A DNA stretch of 64,000 nt from Ophiosphaerella korrae (GCA_028456385.1 JALNQF010000025.1:310001-374000), one strand, 5' to 3'. Counted from the first letter of the stretch, positions 23,658 to 38,100 are shown. Numbers and translations are program-made. Notes: generated by a model from the letters alone, not told the origin.

Positions 23658-26031
23658 TTAAGTTTTAGATTTACAATCGCTGTTGAGTTTATGTTTGGGC
23701 CAGGCGTGGCCTGTCTGATCCCATTGCTATAAAAGTGTTAGTATTACATATTAGATCTTAGTCGCAATGTGTACGTACGGTGAAATTAGGATTAGTGTAA
23801 GCATTAATGTGGTCCTTGATGTACTTTGTTGTTTCGAAACCAGGTGGGTCACATGTAATCATCTCTTCCCCTGTCTTCTGGTACCATCGCACATAATCGA
23901 CACGCATGACAGCTGGGAACGACATGTGGTCCCAATCTATCCATGTCCAGGCGTTACTGATCCCAAGATTGAGAATCAAGGACATGGGCTCTTCAGATAT
24001 TTGGCGGGCTTTGATGTTGCCGTTTGGTCCAATGGCTCGGCCATCCATCATGAACATGGTTTGGTCGCCGATTTTCCAGCTGATGAAGGCATCTTCACCC
24101 TCGCCAGGGGCATACTCGAATGAGTACCGTTGATACTGCACACCGTCATACCAGTTCTTGTTTAAATTGGTGGTTGCAGAGATAGCTTGCTGATATGGCC
24201 CTCCCGTGTAGCCGTTATACCAACTGAGGCTGTAGTCTGGAAACGCCGTGAAATTATAATTGGGATACCAGTGGATATCGAATGGGGCTACCTGGAAGCT
24301 CTGCGTTGCAATGGGCATGTTGTGGGGAGGGTATGTTGCACCAACCTCAATGATGTCGATTTCAGGTGCACCTCGGCCTTTACCAGGAGTAGGATGATCC
24401 TCTCCCGGGCAAGTACATGAAGGCAACCGCTGTCCAGGTAAATTTGAAAGTCCGTCGGAGCTCGATTGGTTTGGTGTGATGCCGACATCGCATGCTTGAT
24501 ATGTGTAAGGCCACATTCCGTCAGTGGTACTCAAGTAGCCGGGCCTGCCAAGGTTACCCATTGTCCACGCGCCCGGCCACAGTCCTGGAACACCTCCTGG
24601 TCCTGGCAGGGACACTGAGACCTCGAATATCCCACCTTTGAAGCATAACTGATTCCAGCTGTTCAACATCCCGGAGCGAAATTCAAGCCCATGGTTGAGA
24701 AATTTGTCTAAGCGTAGTTCCAGGGTTCCGTCGTATGTAGTCACAGCATCTGGATCATACCATTCCAGATCCCGCGTCGCACCATACCAAAAGTCACCTG
24801 CGAAGAAATACGGGTCATCTCCCGTGTAAAAGGTACGATTATTCTCGTTGAATTCATCACTGAAGACCAGCTCGTAGTCATCGCCAAATTGGCCTTTTTT
24901 CTTCATCACCGATTTAGGAGTGTCAGGATCGATGAGGCCTCTGCGAATGTTGTTTAGGAATGGATATGTCTTGGTATTGACAGTCGCCCATGGCTCGGCT
25001 TTATACACGTTGGGTAACCAGTTTAATGGAACACCAAACGATGAGTTGTAGTCAATGGCCCCAGTAAAGGACATCACAGGAAGCGCTATGAAGATGAAAA
25101 GCAATCCGAAAATCATGAAGGCCAAGCCGATTGTGGATACGATGCTATCCTTGGTGAAGTGATCACGTAGTTTTGGTTTGTACCTGATGTCATCGTCGTC
25201 TCGCGGCATGTGCATCTCATCGTCGCTTTCTTCTTTGTCGCCTATGAGTGGCCAGGCTGCCATTCCTTTTTCCTCGTACGGGGCAGTCAGCCTATCGTCT
25301 ACGACAGATGCATTCTTTTCTGGGTCGTACAAGGTGTTGATTCTGGTGGTAGAGGCATTGGGAGTGGCAAATGGATTTGCAGGATGCAGGGCTATAAGTG
25401 GAGTGGTGGTTCCAGTAGTGCATGCACCGCGAGACAGGTGCTCTCGCTTTTCGGAGAAGGAGCTGCGTCTGCTGTCGGAAAAAGGGTTGTAGTATCGAGT
25501 GTAGTCGGATCCCAGATCTTGGTAAGTCATGGGACTGTTGGGAAGAGAGTGTGGGCCTGAGCCTGACAAGTCTGGTGTACTCTTATGCTGTGGCCGTCGT
25601 AATGAAGGCGGGCCAAGCGCCCGTAGCTGAGCAACTGGCCTCCCAGTTGCTGCCGCCGGCTGGCTAGTCATGGAATGCGCCGGACTGTCACTGGATAAAG
25701 TCTTGCTTTTTTCAAGGACGCCATCACTGCCGCTTAGCGAGGCTGTTGGAATGGTGGACTGGGTTGAGGGCGAGTGCGAGGATGGCTGGGTCAGTGCAAA
25801 GTCAAAAGCTGCACGCGGGTCGGATGCGGTTGGAGAAGTCTCGTGTGCTTGTTCTGTCGCCCTTGGATTCCAACTTGCTGCTCCTTCTGGTTTGGCTGCT
25901 CGAAGGGCGGCGGCGGCTCTCTCTGCCTGCAAGCTGGACTCTGATCTCCCGAACTGCTCCATATTTTCCGCAACATTCCCGACCGATCTCTTCGACGATC
26001 CGTACGCTGAAGCTCGCTGAGGCGGATCCAT
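23658..26031 (-). CDS. KRE6: KRE6/SKN1-type GH16 glucan assembly protein
   Basis: KRE6/SKN1 proteins are type II membrane proteins of the secretory pathway needed for beta-1,6-glucan and wall assembly. Two exons (26031-23779 and 23726-23658) give 773 aa. The second exon has 23 codons and starts after an ACTAAC branch site and TTTATAG acceptor. It adds QWDQTGHAWPKHKLNSDC, matching the Trp- and Cys-containing end seen in relatives; without it the protein would stop early at ...TVRTHCD. The N-terminal ~290 residues are Ser/Pro-rich and cytosolic. One membrane segment spans about 294-325, followed by the GH16-like domain with the ExDxxE motif intact (EIDIIEVGA near residue 560). Confidence 0.92.
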
Positions 26032-27533
26032 GTTGCCCGCTTGCTTGTTTGCTAGTTTTAAATTGCGTTTTGACTCAGCGTTTCGCCCAAAGCACTCCGC
26101 ACTTTGTGCAACTCAGATAAAATACGACGGCCAGACCTGAATGAATTATTTGATGGCAATCACGTCATGCTTTGGCGGTAGGTGTAGAGGTGGGCGAAAG
26201 ACAGTGCTGCGCGTGTCACAAAGCAACAGTGGCAAGGTGAAGAGTGCGACGCCGCGCGGTAGCGTGACGTGAAGTGAATCGGGAGCTCAAATGGAATTAA
26301 TAATTGTTCGCACAGCAAGCGAGTGTAACGTAGAGCAGGCGGCTGTGTGTTAGTCGGTTGCGCAAATCCCTGATGGACTGGGGCGACAGATGTTGCCGTG
26401 TGAACGAGTGTACAGGCTCCAGGAACTCAGCGACGGCGAAGGTGATGAAATCAAGGACGCAGGATGCAAGGCATTTGTTGGGTGGGCCAACAACGGCTGG
26501 TTAGATAGCCTATTAGATTGGTGGTGAACCACGTTCTGCTGAATCCAATATCACTAACCCGGTTTGGGAATGAAAGGTGATGCGGCTCTTTATTTGTGGA
26601 CGCTCGAGAAACGGCATGGTGTTCTCGACAAGCCGCTTGTGGTGCCTAGAGCTATCATTTGCTTCCCAACTTAACGCAATGTGCGCCTTATCGTGCGATA
26701 TGCCCTATCTGTGCTGCTCAAAAGAAAAACCCAGATATTTACGGAGGTGCCTTTCAAAAGTCTTTGCCCACGCCAAGACACTAAAAAGCCACATTTCTAG
26801 GTTAGGTAGTCCAGTGATTGTGACCACATAGTGCGATCTTGCCCTCAAGTCGTGATTCAAAGGCAACAACTATGTCTCGAGTATTAATATTGTAATTAGG
26901 CGCCATATAGAGATGAGAAATGGCTAGATAGCTATTGAAAATTTAGCAAATTGAGAGGTAGAAGACTTTCATATCGGGTGCCGGGATTGTGGCTTTTTTT
27001 TAGCGTGGGTAAGAACTTTTGAAAGGCTCCTCCGTAGTTGTCTAAACAAGGCCAAAGATAAGCTAGGCGCCACTTGATCCACCATTTACCATCCACCAAT
27101 CCGCACGCACTGACCGTCGCCGTACCTGCATGGCCAAAATCATGCACAGACGACGACAATAGCGCATTTAGCTTCACGCTCAGAGATTGCGATGCTCGGT
27201 GGCTCGGAACCCAAGGCTCGCGATGATGCTTAGCACCATCTATCTCCAACCCGGCCATTTATATCCGGGCGGTCTCAGATGCCCTATGTGATTACTTGGT
27301 CCGCAAGCAGTCCATGGGTAATGACTCGTCTCCCTCTCCCTTTGGAGAAATCTCTTCCTCACCAGGAGGATTTTAGCATCGGCCTATTATGCACGCGCGG
27401 CGCAAAATACATTGGTGCGAGGAAGCATCCGAGCGACAAGGGTCAGGTACAACATATTGAAACGTAATGACCGAAAAGTCTTGTGCTTGGGCCTGGGTAT
27501 TGGATCGGAATCAACAAAAACGCCAAACCTTCC
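26032..27533. other. Intergenic region
   Basis: This 1.5-kb gap carries the upstream region of the KRE6-like gene and the 3' flank of the thiamine pyrophosphokinase gene. Open frames up to about 108 codons are present but none resembles a known protein. Confidence 0.45.
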
Positions 27534-28365
27534 TCATCCCAACGGCGCCCGCTCTATTGTGAACAGGACTGGCGCATCCGTCTCAACCTCAATGTCATTT
27601 GCTTGGACGTGGTTGCTTGTGCTGACCTGGCCGCCCATATGCGTATACCACTCCACGACATCCCATTCCAGACCCTTAGTAGTGATGGTCGCTGGGCCCC
27701 ACACAGGCAAGAGGCCGACATTCTCGGTGAAAAGTTTGCTTGATTGCAGCTGCCTGATGATGCTGTGTCGCCCACCTCGAAGAATGAAAGACAGATTGGA
27801 CTCGGAAAAGAGCCACAAACGTAGGCTTGGATGCCTCGTCTCTTCTCTAATCATTTCATGCAGCAACCCAAGTCCTTGGTCGACTCTACCTGCCAAAGTA
27901 CCAAAAACCAGCACGTCTTTTTGACCCTCGCAAGGACTCCTGGAGAAGATCTTTTGCATGGTTTTTCCAAAATCTGTCGTGTATTGATCGTGGTCTTGCG
28001 ACACATCGACCCCGTGCGCTGCATAGTAGGCGCGCACATTGTCACGCAGCGAATCAAGATCACCGTGAATGATATCAGGCAACTGCGCAAGGTTAGCAAG
28101 TGACACGTATTCATGGGTGAGCTGTCCCTACATAATGTTGCCTTTGTGCAGCTAGGTCGCCCTCGAATAAGTCGAAAAGTCGATTGGCGCCGCCATCAGC
28201 GCACACTCGATAGTTTGTATGCCGCCAAAGTTGGGTAAAAGTGTCGAAATGTGCAATGGGTTGGTTCAGAATGAGGAGATCAGGAGGTGACACCAACTCA
28301 TCGCGCTGCGCATCCTTGGATAGGAATTTGGCTGGAAACAGGTCGTCAGGTCTAAGTTGTCCCAT
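27534..28365 (-). CDS. THI80: Thiamine pyrophosphokinase
   Basis: The enzyme transfers pyrophosphate from ATP to thiamine, giving thiamine diphosphate (EC 2.7.6.2). Two exons (28365-28132 and 28082-27534) encode 260 aa. The 49-nt intron (GTAGGG...GCGCAG, with TGCTAAC branch) is phase 0 and joins ...QRQHY to [11 protein letters not shown]. Motifs present are [13 protein letters not shown] before the intron, [12 protein letters not shown] after it, DQYTTDFGK and GRVDQGL. The C-terminal half matches the beta-sandwich thiamine-binding domain with GLEWDV near residue 220. A second in-frame ATG at 28425 would add 20 residues; the 28365 start fits the usual length better. Confidence 0.92.
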
Positions 28366-30993
28366 ACTCGAAGGTTGGATGCGTAATGACGTGGATGGGC
28401 ATCGGATGAAAAGCACGATGCACACCCAAGCAGGTACTCGGCGGGCTAACTATGCTCCAAGCGCGCTAGCCCAACCAACCCCGCCACGATTCCAGCGCTT
28501 CGCTACTTAAGTGTCTCCTTTAACAGAGCGCTTTTTATGCGCATTCGACTCCTCCTAGGTTGCAGTGCGCTGTATAGCGACTTCATTTAGGAACAATCGA
28601 CTTCCTCCTTGGTGTTGTCAGCATCACGGTTCACTATCCAACCGGCACATTCCGCTTACTCTTCCCAGCCCATCCCACATGGTTTAAGCAACGTTTTGCT
28701 AACCAAGCACGCTTTTCAAGGTCACCCATATAAAGGTTCCTTGATAGTTTCATGCCAAGATAGTTGGCTTGGCGATAGTTAATTCAGTGGTCCCTTTACC
28801 AGGAACGTCAACACGTCCGACCTAAGGACACGCGTAGAGTTGCATCCTCGTGGCACAAGTGCAAGAACAAACCTTGACCAATATCAAAACTGGGAGTTCA
28901 TAAGATCGACGGTGCTTTGTAATGGGGTTCAAATCGCTGACCGACGCACCTATAACATCTTTCCCCAGGAATGATAATACCGGAACGGATATAGCGCATG
29001 CCTGATACCTGCATCAAGGGAGACGGGATAGCTTTGCAGGCGCGAAATCCAAACCCACAAGCAATGCGCTACGGACCTCTCAGATACCAGAGGAACGGTT
29101 AGCACATACTAACTTCATGCTCTCCGATCAGATATGATTTCTCTTGGAGCAGACGCCAACTTACTACGTAATATGCGTCGTAATCTTTCCAAAAGGCTGG
29201 CTTAGTAGGGAAGGTTGGGAATCTTGTTCAGGTCCACAATGCTTGGATCTGATTTGACTGGCACGTGGCGGGTACCTGAAAAAGCCATTTTCGTCTACCG
29301 CGCATCGAGGGAACGCCTTAGTTCCGTGCGTTCAAGTCGCGGCATCAATACCAACATGCAAGTATTGTACTGCCTGAATCTGACGAAACGTGCATTAGAT
29401 GTGTCAGTGATGGAAAAGGCGAAGTAGAGAGGCAATACTGCTTCGGTTTGCTGATTTGTAGCAGGCTAATTTCTGCCACCACTGAAAGACAGTTCAGATC
29501 TGCCAAGGTGTTTTTTTGCAGAACTTCTGACACACAAGCACTATGTACCCAATGAGACTGTAAATTGTAAATATAGTATACAGTGTAGGGGTTCTATCAT
29601 GATCATCTCTGGTCAAATCAGGATGCTGTGGAACACGAACTGGTCAACGGAGATTGCCTTTGCGGACGTATTGTTCGAGAATGAAGTCCTACGAGCGTAA
29701 GAAGGCGCGGAGTTGACTCTATGGGTAAGAAAAGTCATGTTCACCCATTGCTCCCTGCTCTGTCGCTAAGTGCACAGACGCTAATGACACTCAATGTCGA
29801 AGCAGCAATTACATCATGGCAAAAGCATTGCAGAATGGCCCTACGAACAATCACTACACTAAATGCAACGTTAAAATTTGGCATTTTTTGTATGTTTAGC
29901 AGCACGCCATCTGCCGGTGTTAACCATTCTGAAGGGCGGCGCCACAGAACCCTGGTCCCCACGCGCTGAAAACAAATCCTAGCCAGAGTCTGTCACCACA
30001 CCCACTCGTGCCCGGCGCCACGGCAATTGTCCGTATGCCCCGGGGCGTCGGCTTGCAGTAGCATACCTTCATAGCCTGCGATGCCTCAATCCTAGTACAT
30101 CGGCCGAGCCGCCTACGGCAGAGTTGCACTGCAGAAACACGCGCTATACCAACGCCTTCGAGGAGTACCACGCCCACCTCTGGAAGTCTATAGCCACAAC
30201 TCCACACAATACGGCATCTAGCCCATTGACTGTGGAATCCGCCTGAGATCAACAAATCTAGATGACTGGATCAACTTATACCAGTCTCAAAGCTAGGACC
30301 CGTTACCTTGACCATTTGCGATCGTTTCCTCGCATGTCGACATGGGACAGTGCCGAGAAGACTGTAGACATTGCCATCCTCGAGAAACTTTTTACCGACT
30401 CCCACGAGGCTTGGGTTACTCGGATACGAGCTGTCATCGTCGCAAGCATAGCTGCACCTACGCGGTGCCTGTCAGCATGTGTAGAGCATCCTTGTCTCGA
30501 GCGGCATATGAAACAGGTACTACTGACTTATTTCTTCGAAGTGCGTCCGCAATGGCGCACTATCCTAGTAGACACTGGGGGCACCATCTGGTAAGACACA
30601 CATCTAGACGCTTAGGCCTGATTTGCGACCAAATCGTTCCCACAACGCCCCGCCGGCGCTAGTCCGGGCGTACATACCCTGCTTACAGGCTTGCAACATT
30701 GTCGACGAGATAGGAAATACTGAACTGGCACTCATTGGTCTCCGGCATACGTACGATTTTCGCACAGGGCAGCCGTTATGAGCAGTTCTTAGGGCATGCC
30801 AAGCCCGCACCTACTCAGAAGCAGAACTATCTATATCCCTCATAAGTCCCAGTACTATAGATACGCCACCGCCGACTTCATCAGTGATATCGCCAGAGCA
30901 TAGTGGTATAACTCTTTAGCCCTCACCCATATTCTCTCTCACCTACTCTCAGTCTTTGTGCTTCCTGTTAGTCTCATTATACTATACCATATC
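28366..30993. other. Gene-poor region, left of the Zn2Cys6 gene
   Basis: I recognise no gene in these 2.6 kb. An open frame at 30262-30594 (110 codons) and an antisense one at 30255-29920 look protein-like in composition but have no similarity I can name. They may be decayed coding sequence. No clear transposon ends or tRNA were seen. Confidence 0.4.
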
Positions 30994-32107
30994 ATGATGG
31001 AGCATGCTACGCCTATCGATTCATCGCCATCAGTCACTCCGCAGAGTACGCCAAATGGAGCAGACCCGCCACATAATCCCTATAAGCGAATAGCTTCGCG
31101 AAGAGCGATTGCGTGTGTCACTTGTGCCAAAGCAAAAACAAAATGCGATAAACGCGTAGGTCAGCTTTCTCGCACTGTGTTTCTAGGGAAGCTGAAAGAA
31201 ATAGCTCCCTTCATGTGCTCGATGCATCAATAAGGGAATCAAGTGCGAACCAAGATCCACCCGCCGCACCTCTGAGAGCAGTTATCGATCGAATATCAAG
31301 AAAGCTTTCGTAACACCCAAGCGATACCACTCAACAAGTAACTTGCCATCGTTGAGCCAGAGCCCTTCTCCAAAGAGCATACCGTCCCCAAAAAGACTAA
31401 GAGCAATGCGTACGGCCTCCCATATTGACCTCCATACCACAGTCAAAATGAACCAGCTCCAATCCTCACCATGTTCTGGTTTCCCACCGCTCACGCCGCT
31501 CCCAAGCTACAGATCTCAGACCACCGAGGAGTGCTATTCATATCCGAGCAGCTGTGATCACAATACGACCAGCATTACACCAAGATTAGAATCACACGGC
31601 TTCCTTATATCAGGCCCATTGACGCCACAGACACCAGAGCCTATTGTGTATCAGGAACCTCTGTCAATGGGAAGCCTCTCCGACGAATGGATGACTGTTC
31701 AGCCATGGTCAGATGATTCTTTAGTTTCCATCGGACATGGATTGGATGACCTGACTGCGATGCTGCCAACCGAGCTATGGCCTCCATTCGGACATACGCA
31801 TACCGCACCAGTAACTCAGGTGCCTTGGTATCAACCTTCCCTCTCGGTCTCTCCTCGGCAGATGATAAGCGAGATGGTGCCGAATGCGAGGGCAGTCCCA
31901 TCATTGTCGATTAGCGAGTGTTCGATCGAGGACTTCAATAACTCATGCATTTTTCCCGAGAACTGGATAGAATACCAACCTGTCACGACTGGATTTGACT
32001 TCACGAACGTCATAACTTCTACACGTTATATGAACACCATTGGATCTATGCCGAACACTGGGCCAACATGGGAGGACGCGTTTAGCCCCAGCACGACGCC
32101 TTACTAA
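30994..32107 (+). CDS. Zn2Cys6 transcription factor, small
   Basis: This is a probable DNA-binding regulator of the fungal binuclear zinc cluster class. Two exons (30994-31155 and 31205-32107) give 354 aa. The zinc cluster is split by the intron and becomes complete only after splicing GTAGGT...AATAG: CVTCAKAKTKCDKR joins LPSCARCINKGIKC, matching C-x2-C-x6-C-x6-C-x2-C-x6-C, around residues 41-68. The cluster is flanked by basic residues (KRIASRR). The rest is Ser/Thr/Pro-rich with no visible fungal-specific middle homology domain. ATG at 30994 is followed at once by a second ATG. It is the only recognisable gene in a 10-kb stretch, so its targets cannot be guessed from neighbours. Confidence 0.85.
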
Positions 32108-35100
32108 AGTCAGAAAACTAAAGAATGACATTTCCAATGACCAACATGATTGTACTGGGATGAATCGAACCATTAGACTTGGAGTGTGTCATAAGAGTTA
32201 AGGCCGAACTTGAACAACATTAGAAACAATCTCGGTGCACGAGTCCGCGCACTTCCACAGCCAAGCAGGTACGCGCTTGGCAATGTTGGAAATCTGAACG
32301 TGTTCGGCCAGCCAACAATATTCAATAGAAAATGTGGGTTGGAAGTTTGGAACTAAGGCCGCGCCCAAGAGCTGTTTGTTTGCTAGGAGGAGCCTAAGAC
32401 AAACTGCAGCTTGTCGGAGCAGCGTGCCCTTGGTGCAGGATTAGGCCGGTCCCAAGCTGGCGGGTCATATTCACTTACATATCGGCAAGTGGACTCTTTC
32501 ATAGCCGATGAGCTACGTCCCTGCAGACCAACTCCGGTAAGCTCACATGACAATACGAGTTGCCACCTTTTTGCGATCTTGCGAGCTCCATCGAGGCTGA
32601 AGCGGGTTGCATATGTGCAGCACGTGGCGAATGCCTCACAACTTATCACACCATGGCTTTTACATGGTGTTGAAGCTTGTATTAGGCATAGGTTAGCTCT
32701 ACTTAGTCTTCAAATGCGAAATGAGGAGCCCCTCTAGCCAACTGGTATAGTATCAGTATCTAGGCAATTTCAAGTACCATTCTCTGGTTGCGCAATTTTC
32801 CATGATATCTTTTACTTTATCGATCTCACTCTCCCTTCACCGATGCACTGGTCAAATCAATACAGGAACAGTCATCTTCACATCTTCGCCTACCATGTCC
32901 GGATGAAAGTCCGCTTGCACAGCACACCTGCTGCCTGCTGTGGAACTTACTGCTGCACCACCCGCGTGAATTCACTCATATCGAGAATATATGGCGCGTG
33001 AACCAGCAAGTCAGAAACTTGAATTGCTTTTCTCACCTGGCACCAGATAGTAGTTCTGTAGTAATCTTTCGGCTTTCGCCGTTGGCAATGCGATCGCCTC
33101 GACTTGCCACTCAAATGGATGATTCGCTTAGGCACGTTTCGTCTTCCCTATCGAGTAAGAAACGCGCTGTGTTCATCCCACCATTCCGACCGAATTGCGC
33201 AACTTTGGGGACATGGAAATAGGGCCTTTCGCTATTATATCACTGCCTGTTATAATACATCGGCTACCATCCCTACCCGATTTCCAGATGCTCATTGCCT
33301 GCATTATCAATTAGGGTGGACTCAAGAGCTAAGCTTTAGTCTGCAGCCACAGCACCAGGACAATTCTTGGTCTTGTGGAACATAGGTATAGGATTGTCCA
33401 AATATAACAGCAATCCTACTCGTCACGATGAGACGACTAGATAAGACTAGCCATACGCCACACTTACATGCCGCGAGTGGCTCGTATGCCCTACATATAT
33501 TTCCTACATAATGTTCGACCGGGTGAACACAACTGCAGTCAAAGTGTGTTATATGGCCAGCAAAAGTTCTATATCGTCAAGGGAGGCATCGGTTACCTTT
33601 TTCTCCGAGGTACCGCCACGCGTTGATCCTGGACAACTGTCCACGTCCTCAGCCGAGAGATTGGGCAGAGGCGTATGGCAGAGGCGTATCGCCAAGGCAA
33701 TCCTCTTGCGCGTTTTCGTGATTAGAGAAGAGAACGTGCACCGTTGGATGAGCAAGTTTACGCGCTCGACCAGCAGGTTGCGGAGGGTCCAGTCCACTTT
33801 GGAAGAGTTGGGACCCTTCAGCAAGGGCTTCTGACTCAATGGCCCTTGAGCTTGACCACAACAAGGCTCGAACAGCCATGGCATTCTTCCCAAGCCAAGC
33901 ACTAATCACACCCAAGGATCTCCACGTGTCACGCAAATTCGCCTACGATGCGACTACGGTATGCTAGGCAGGACCCGCAGTCGCACCCTAGCACATTCGT
34001 GGCATTGACAGCTCGGATCCGGCCTTTGCAGAACTACCCACATGGCCAGGCTAACAACCATACCCTATTACCTCCACACAGCAATTCGTCCGACACTGGC
34101 GCTTGTTAACCCCCAGTTCCTGCGTTAAATGCACAGTACAGTAGTAGATGCCATATCCGGTTAGACTTGTCGATCTCGGCAGCCAGGGGTCAGGGGTAAA
34201 GCGAATTCTATGTTTAGGTCACGATTCGCGGGGTCAGTTCGGTCAAAACCCATCCAAAATCGCATTATTGCATGGCTAATTGCTTATCGACGATGACAGT
34301 TGCAACATATGGATGATGGTAGGGATGAAGGATGAATCTCGTGTCCAGAGTCCATGTAGGTTAAAATGGTGGCTTACATGTTGTGAGTAGTGAGACATGC
34401 ATACAGGTACCGCTGTGTCGTACATAGGCAGATAAGTTGCTGGAAAGCCTAACAAATTTCCAGTGACCAGAAGCCCGGTACGGGGCCTCGTATGACAATA
34501 AATTACGGGCCACACTCCCGATTTACCGACATCATTGAATCCCGTACAGGGTGCGGCTCAAGCAACACCGGAACGCATACAGGATAGTAACCATAATGGA
34601 AGCTGGGTGTGCGTACGTGTACGCTTGCTGAGATTTTCTAAGCCTCTTGGATCCTTCCCGCAATCGTGGCTCTAGTTCCATTTCGACTGCTGACCGATGA
34701 GCTCTCTCGTGATCCTGAGCATGGTGATTGGTTGTTGATCTCGTGGGTGTTCTCCACCCGCTGCTCCACTTCGCAATCGGCTACGGTTATGGCACGGACG
34801 ATGTTCGCAGCCTCCATGGTGTAACTTCCCAGCTCTTGCTCACCCGGTTCTATCAGCGCGGAATCAACCCTCGCCGTTCTTGCTCGTCAGTGGCTATTCT
34901 CACGCCACCGAAGTACTGCCTTGCTAACGCCCCGCGTGGGTAGCCAGGATGACGCTCAACGTCAACCCTTGTACGTACATATAGTTTCTGGCAAAGTTTA
35001 CGATGGAGCATGGCGCTGCAACATCAATCGAGAGACCCTTCGTCTATTCCTAGGCCAAAGCTCCGGCCCGTCCCACAGCACGCGCCAAGCAATAGTGCGA

Positions 35101-38100
35101 ACTACTTGGATGTAAGTGCGGAGGCTCGCCCGCCCATGCTTGCGATCCGAGGCCTCCGTCCATGTGGGTTGAGTCGGCTACCTGACTGACCTCACCACCA
35201 GCCGTCACGAGGACAACAAAAATGTCTTAGGAAGGCGGTGAGTGAAGGTTTTGAGTCGTAGTGTCCAGTGTCCAACCAGTATTGGAAGGAGCCGTCAAGG
35301 TAGGTGGGCAGGAATGTTGGTAGCACCGGATAGGAATGGCGCTTGAAGCGCGTAGAGTTCGACCTCATCGTTGAATGATAGTTACACGAGTCACCATTGA
35401 CTGGTAGGTTTGCAGCCACCAACAAATCCGTCCAGAGTCGAGTCAGGATGACTAACATTCGCGTTTGCTCGTGATCATCTCCGTAGGGCCCGCATCTAAG
35501 ACTGACTGCTTGTTGGTGTGGGTCTTCACATGACCGCTACAAAACGCAGTTTGCGGAGGATCTTGCCACTTGTCGTCTCTACACACCACACACACCATAC
35601 CCGGCCAAATTCTTCCATCCCGTCCCTTGTTCCGTAGGCGCCGCTTTCCGCGGATCGGAGCTGATCCTTATGACGCGGAACGGGACGACTGCAGCCTGGC
35701 CCACTAGGCCCACTCGATACACCATCACATCCTGCCCTTACAGGCGTTCGACGCCGTAAGCTGGGCTGAAAGGGAACCAGGCCTCCAAGGCAGGAACCGA
35801 AGGCTTCCCAGCATGCAGACAAGACATTTAGCCGGGCTTGACAGCTGTCGGCATGTACGGTGAAACCACACCGGTATTGCCAAGAGGTCTGGACGGCAAT
35901 GCTGTGAATGGCTAGCCTAGCACGAAGAAAGAGCTGAACCAGAGTTGAACCAGGCCACTGGTCATTGTGGCTGTCTGCAATCGTACGTAATCTTGGACTA
36001 GAAATAGGACAGTATCTTGGTGTTGTGGGGAGAAGTTAGTGGTCCGTCATGCAAGTCGTACAGTCCGTACGCAGCCACTGTCACGATATGGAAATAGATC
36101 CCGCTACCAACTTCAACAGGATCGTTCACCGGACCTGGTAAAGATCCAGAGGGATGGCGTACTGGGGCCCACCAGTGTCCGTATGGTAGCAATGTTGAGG
36201 TGGTCGTCACTGAAATTTCCTTCGCCACTGGTCTTCAGGGTCAGACGAGTGCCCGCTGTTGAAATGCTAATCGCTGCTTCGACGAAGAAGCCCTTCCTTG
36301 GCCGGCCCATGTCTGACCGCGTGACGGGCAGCGATCGACTCCAACCGACTCAGTCGTTCCCTTACATAACGATGACTGATCGACGTGTGTTGAGGCCGAT
36401 CACTGTTCAGTGCCATTGAAGTAGCTCCTTCATCGCTGATCTCTGATTTGTGGATAAAATTTAATTCCACGACCTAGAATAGCTCTTACTAAAATCTTTG
36501 GGCTCCGCTACCATGAGTTCGGCATCAGGATGAGCCTCTTCTTAAATTGGTGCTGCTCATTAGCCGTCTCAGCTTCTCCAAGGTCTGAACACACAAGCAG
36601 AAAGCTATAGTAACTTCAATCAGCTGTGAATTTATTCGGATGTCTTGGCCATGTTTACGCAAGAAACCTTGGCCTTTCGTCGTCCAGGTAAAGAGTTGGG
36701 TTGTTGCGCTGTAAATCCCGACGTCGCCTCCTGCATCCTCGAAATCCGCTCGACGATCCTCATGATCAGTGGACTTCGCTCGAGTAGACTAAAATTAATA
36801 TTTGACTAAGCGGAACGTATGCCATGTGTTCAGTAGTCCTATGCCGCCCGAGGCTCTTCTCTTTCTCAAATTTTACAAGCTGATACACTCACCGCGTTGC
36901 CTGTCATGACGACATTGCTGATCACCGATCCGGTTTGCATTGAACCCGTGCAACACTGTTATTCACCGTGGAATTAAGGCGCATCTTTCGTTGTTTGAGT
37001 AGAGCCATTATCCAGTTTTGTTTACCACCAAAGAGGTCGAGTACTGCCGCTTCTTTCGTTACTTCATTATCATCACTTGCTCGATCGATGAGCAAACTTG
37101 AGTCGTAAGATCATGCAAATGTTCTTCACATACGATCGAGCTGACGTGAGCAGTTGTAGCCTCTGGAAGAGTATGTTTCGGCTTGGGGCGTCTTGTACTC
37201 ATTGGTTTCCCTTTCTCGACCTTGGATTGCCTTCTTTCGCTCGCGATAATGTCTCCTGTCTGCTTCAATTTATGAACCAAACAGTGAGATAAAAATTACG
37301 GTAAAGCGTAGAGAGTCAGCATCTTCCCGTCATCTTGACATGTATCCCCTTATTCCTATTGGTGGTCGTCCGGTGAGCTGCATGTGATCTGGGTTGAGCC
37401 GAGGATGACGGAAAAACCTTGTTGAAAACTTTCTTCCTACCCCAGCCGGAGGAACTCCGAACCTCCTACTTTTATGTCTTGCTTCTACGCTTCGACTTTC
37501 GTTTCTGTGTCGGCCATAACAGCTGGAGATTAGGATTTGTAAAGACGAGAAGGTCAAGGAACTTATGTGCGGCTGGCCTCGTATTAATCTTCAGAGTGGA
37601 AAAACATTCCTATACGCGAAATTAAAACGCCGGCGCCTTCCCTGTTCGTAGGTCTTAACGGTGCTATGTTATGGCGAGCATACTAATTAGGTATCGCCAA
37701 AAATGTTGAGAGCTATCACCCGCGGGAGCAGGGATTGCGATATTGATCGACGTAGGGACGGTGCTACAGCATAAAGTGCTGCGTGGAAGACAACACGAGG
37801 CTCTTAAGGTCCGACGAGAAGTTAAATACTTAAAAGTTGAAGGTATTCAAGGTCAATCCGCATTTTCAATTGGACATTTAAGGAAAGCAAGTATCTTCTT
37901 ATGCGTACAAGCACTACTGTGAAGCTGAGTCAGATCTTGCTCTTACCTACGCAACGTTCGCTTAGGCTGGCTAAAACTGAGCATTTTGCTGGCAGGTCCC
38001 TCATTATACCTAGTACTATTCACACTTCTATCGAATAGGGGCTGCTTCCATCTGCATATATGTGCTGAACACAATACGCCTTGCAGCCACCAATTACATG

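Noticed and set aside
30262..30594. 110-codon frame considered as a gene fragment
   Set aside because: Looks protein-like, but I cannot name a family and flanking frames are full of stops.
32155..32180. Sequence resembling a tRNA T-loop (TTCGATT)
   Set aside because: The flanking bases do not form a T-stem, and no acceptor or anticodon arm could be found.
33549..33902. 117-codon minus-strand frame, possibly coding
   Set aside because: No recognisable motif and no supporting exons nearby.
36039..36419. 126-codon plus-strand frame
   Set aside because: No similarity, overlapped by equally long antisense frames and isolated from any promoter-like context.
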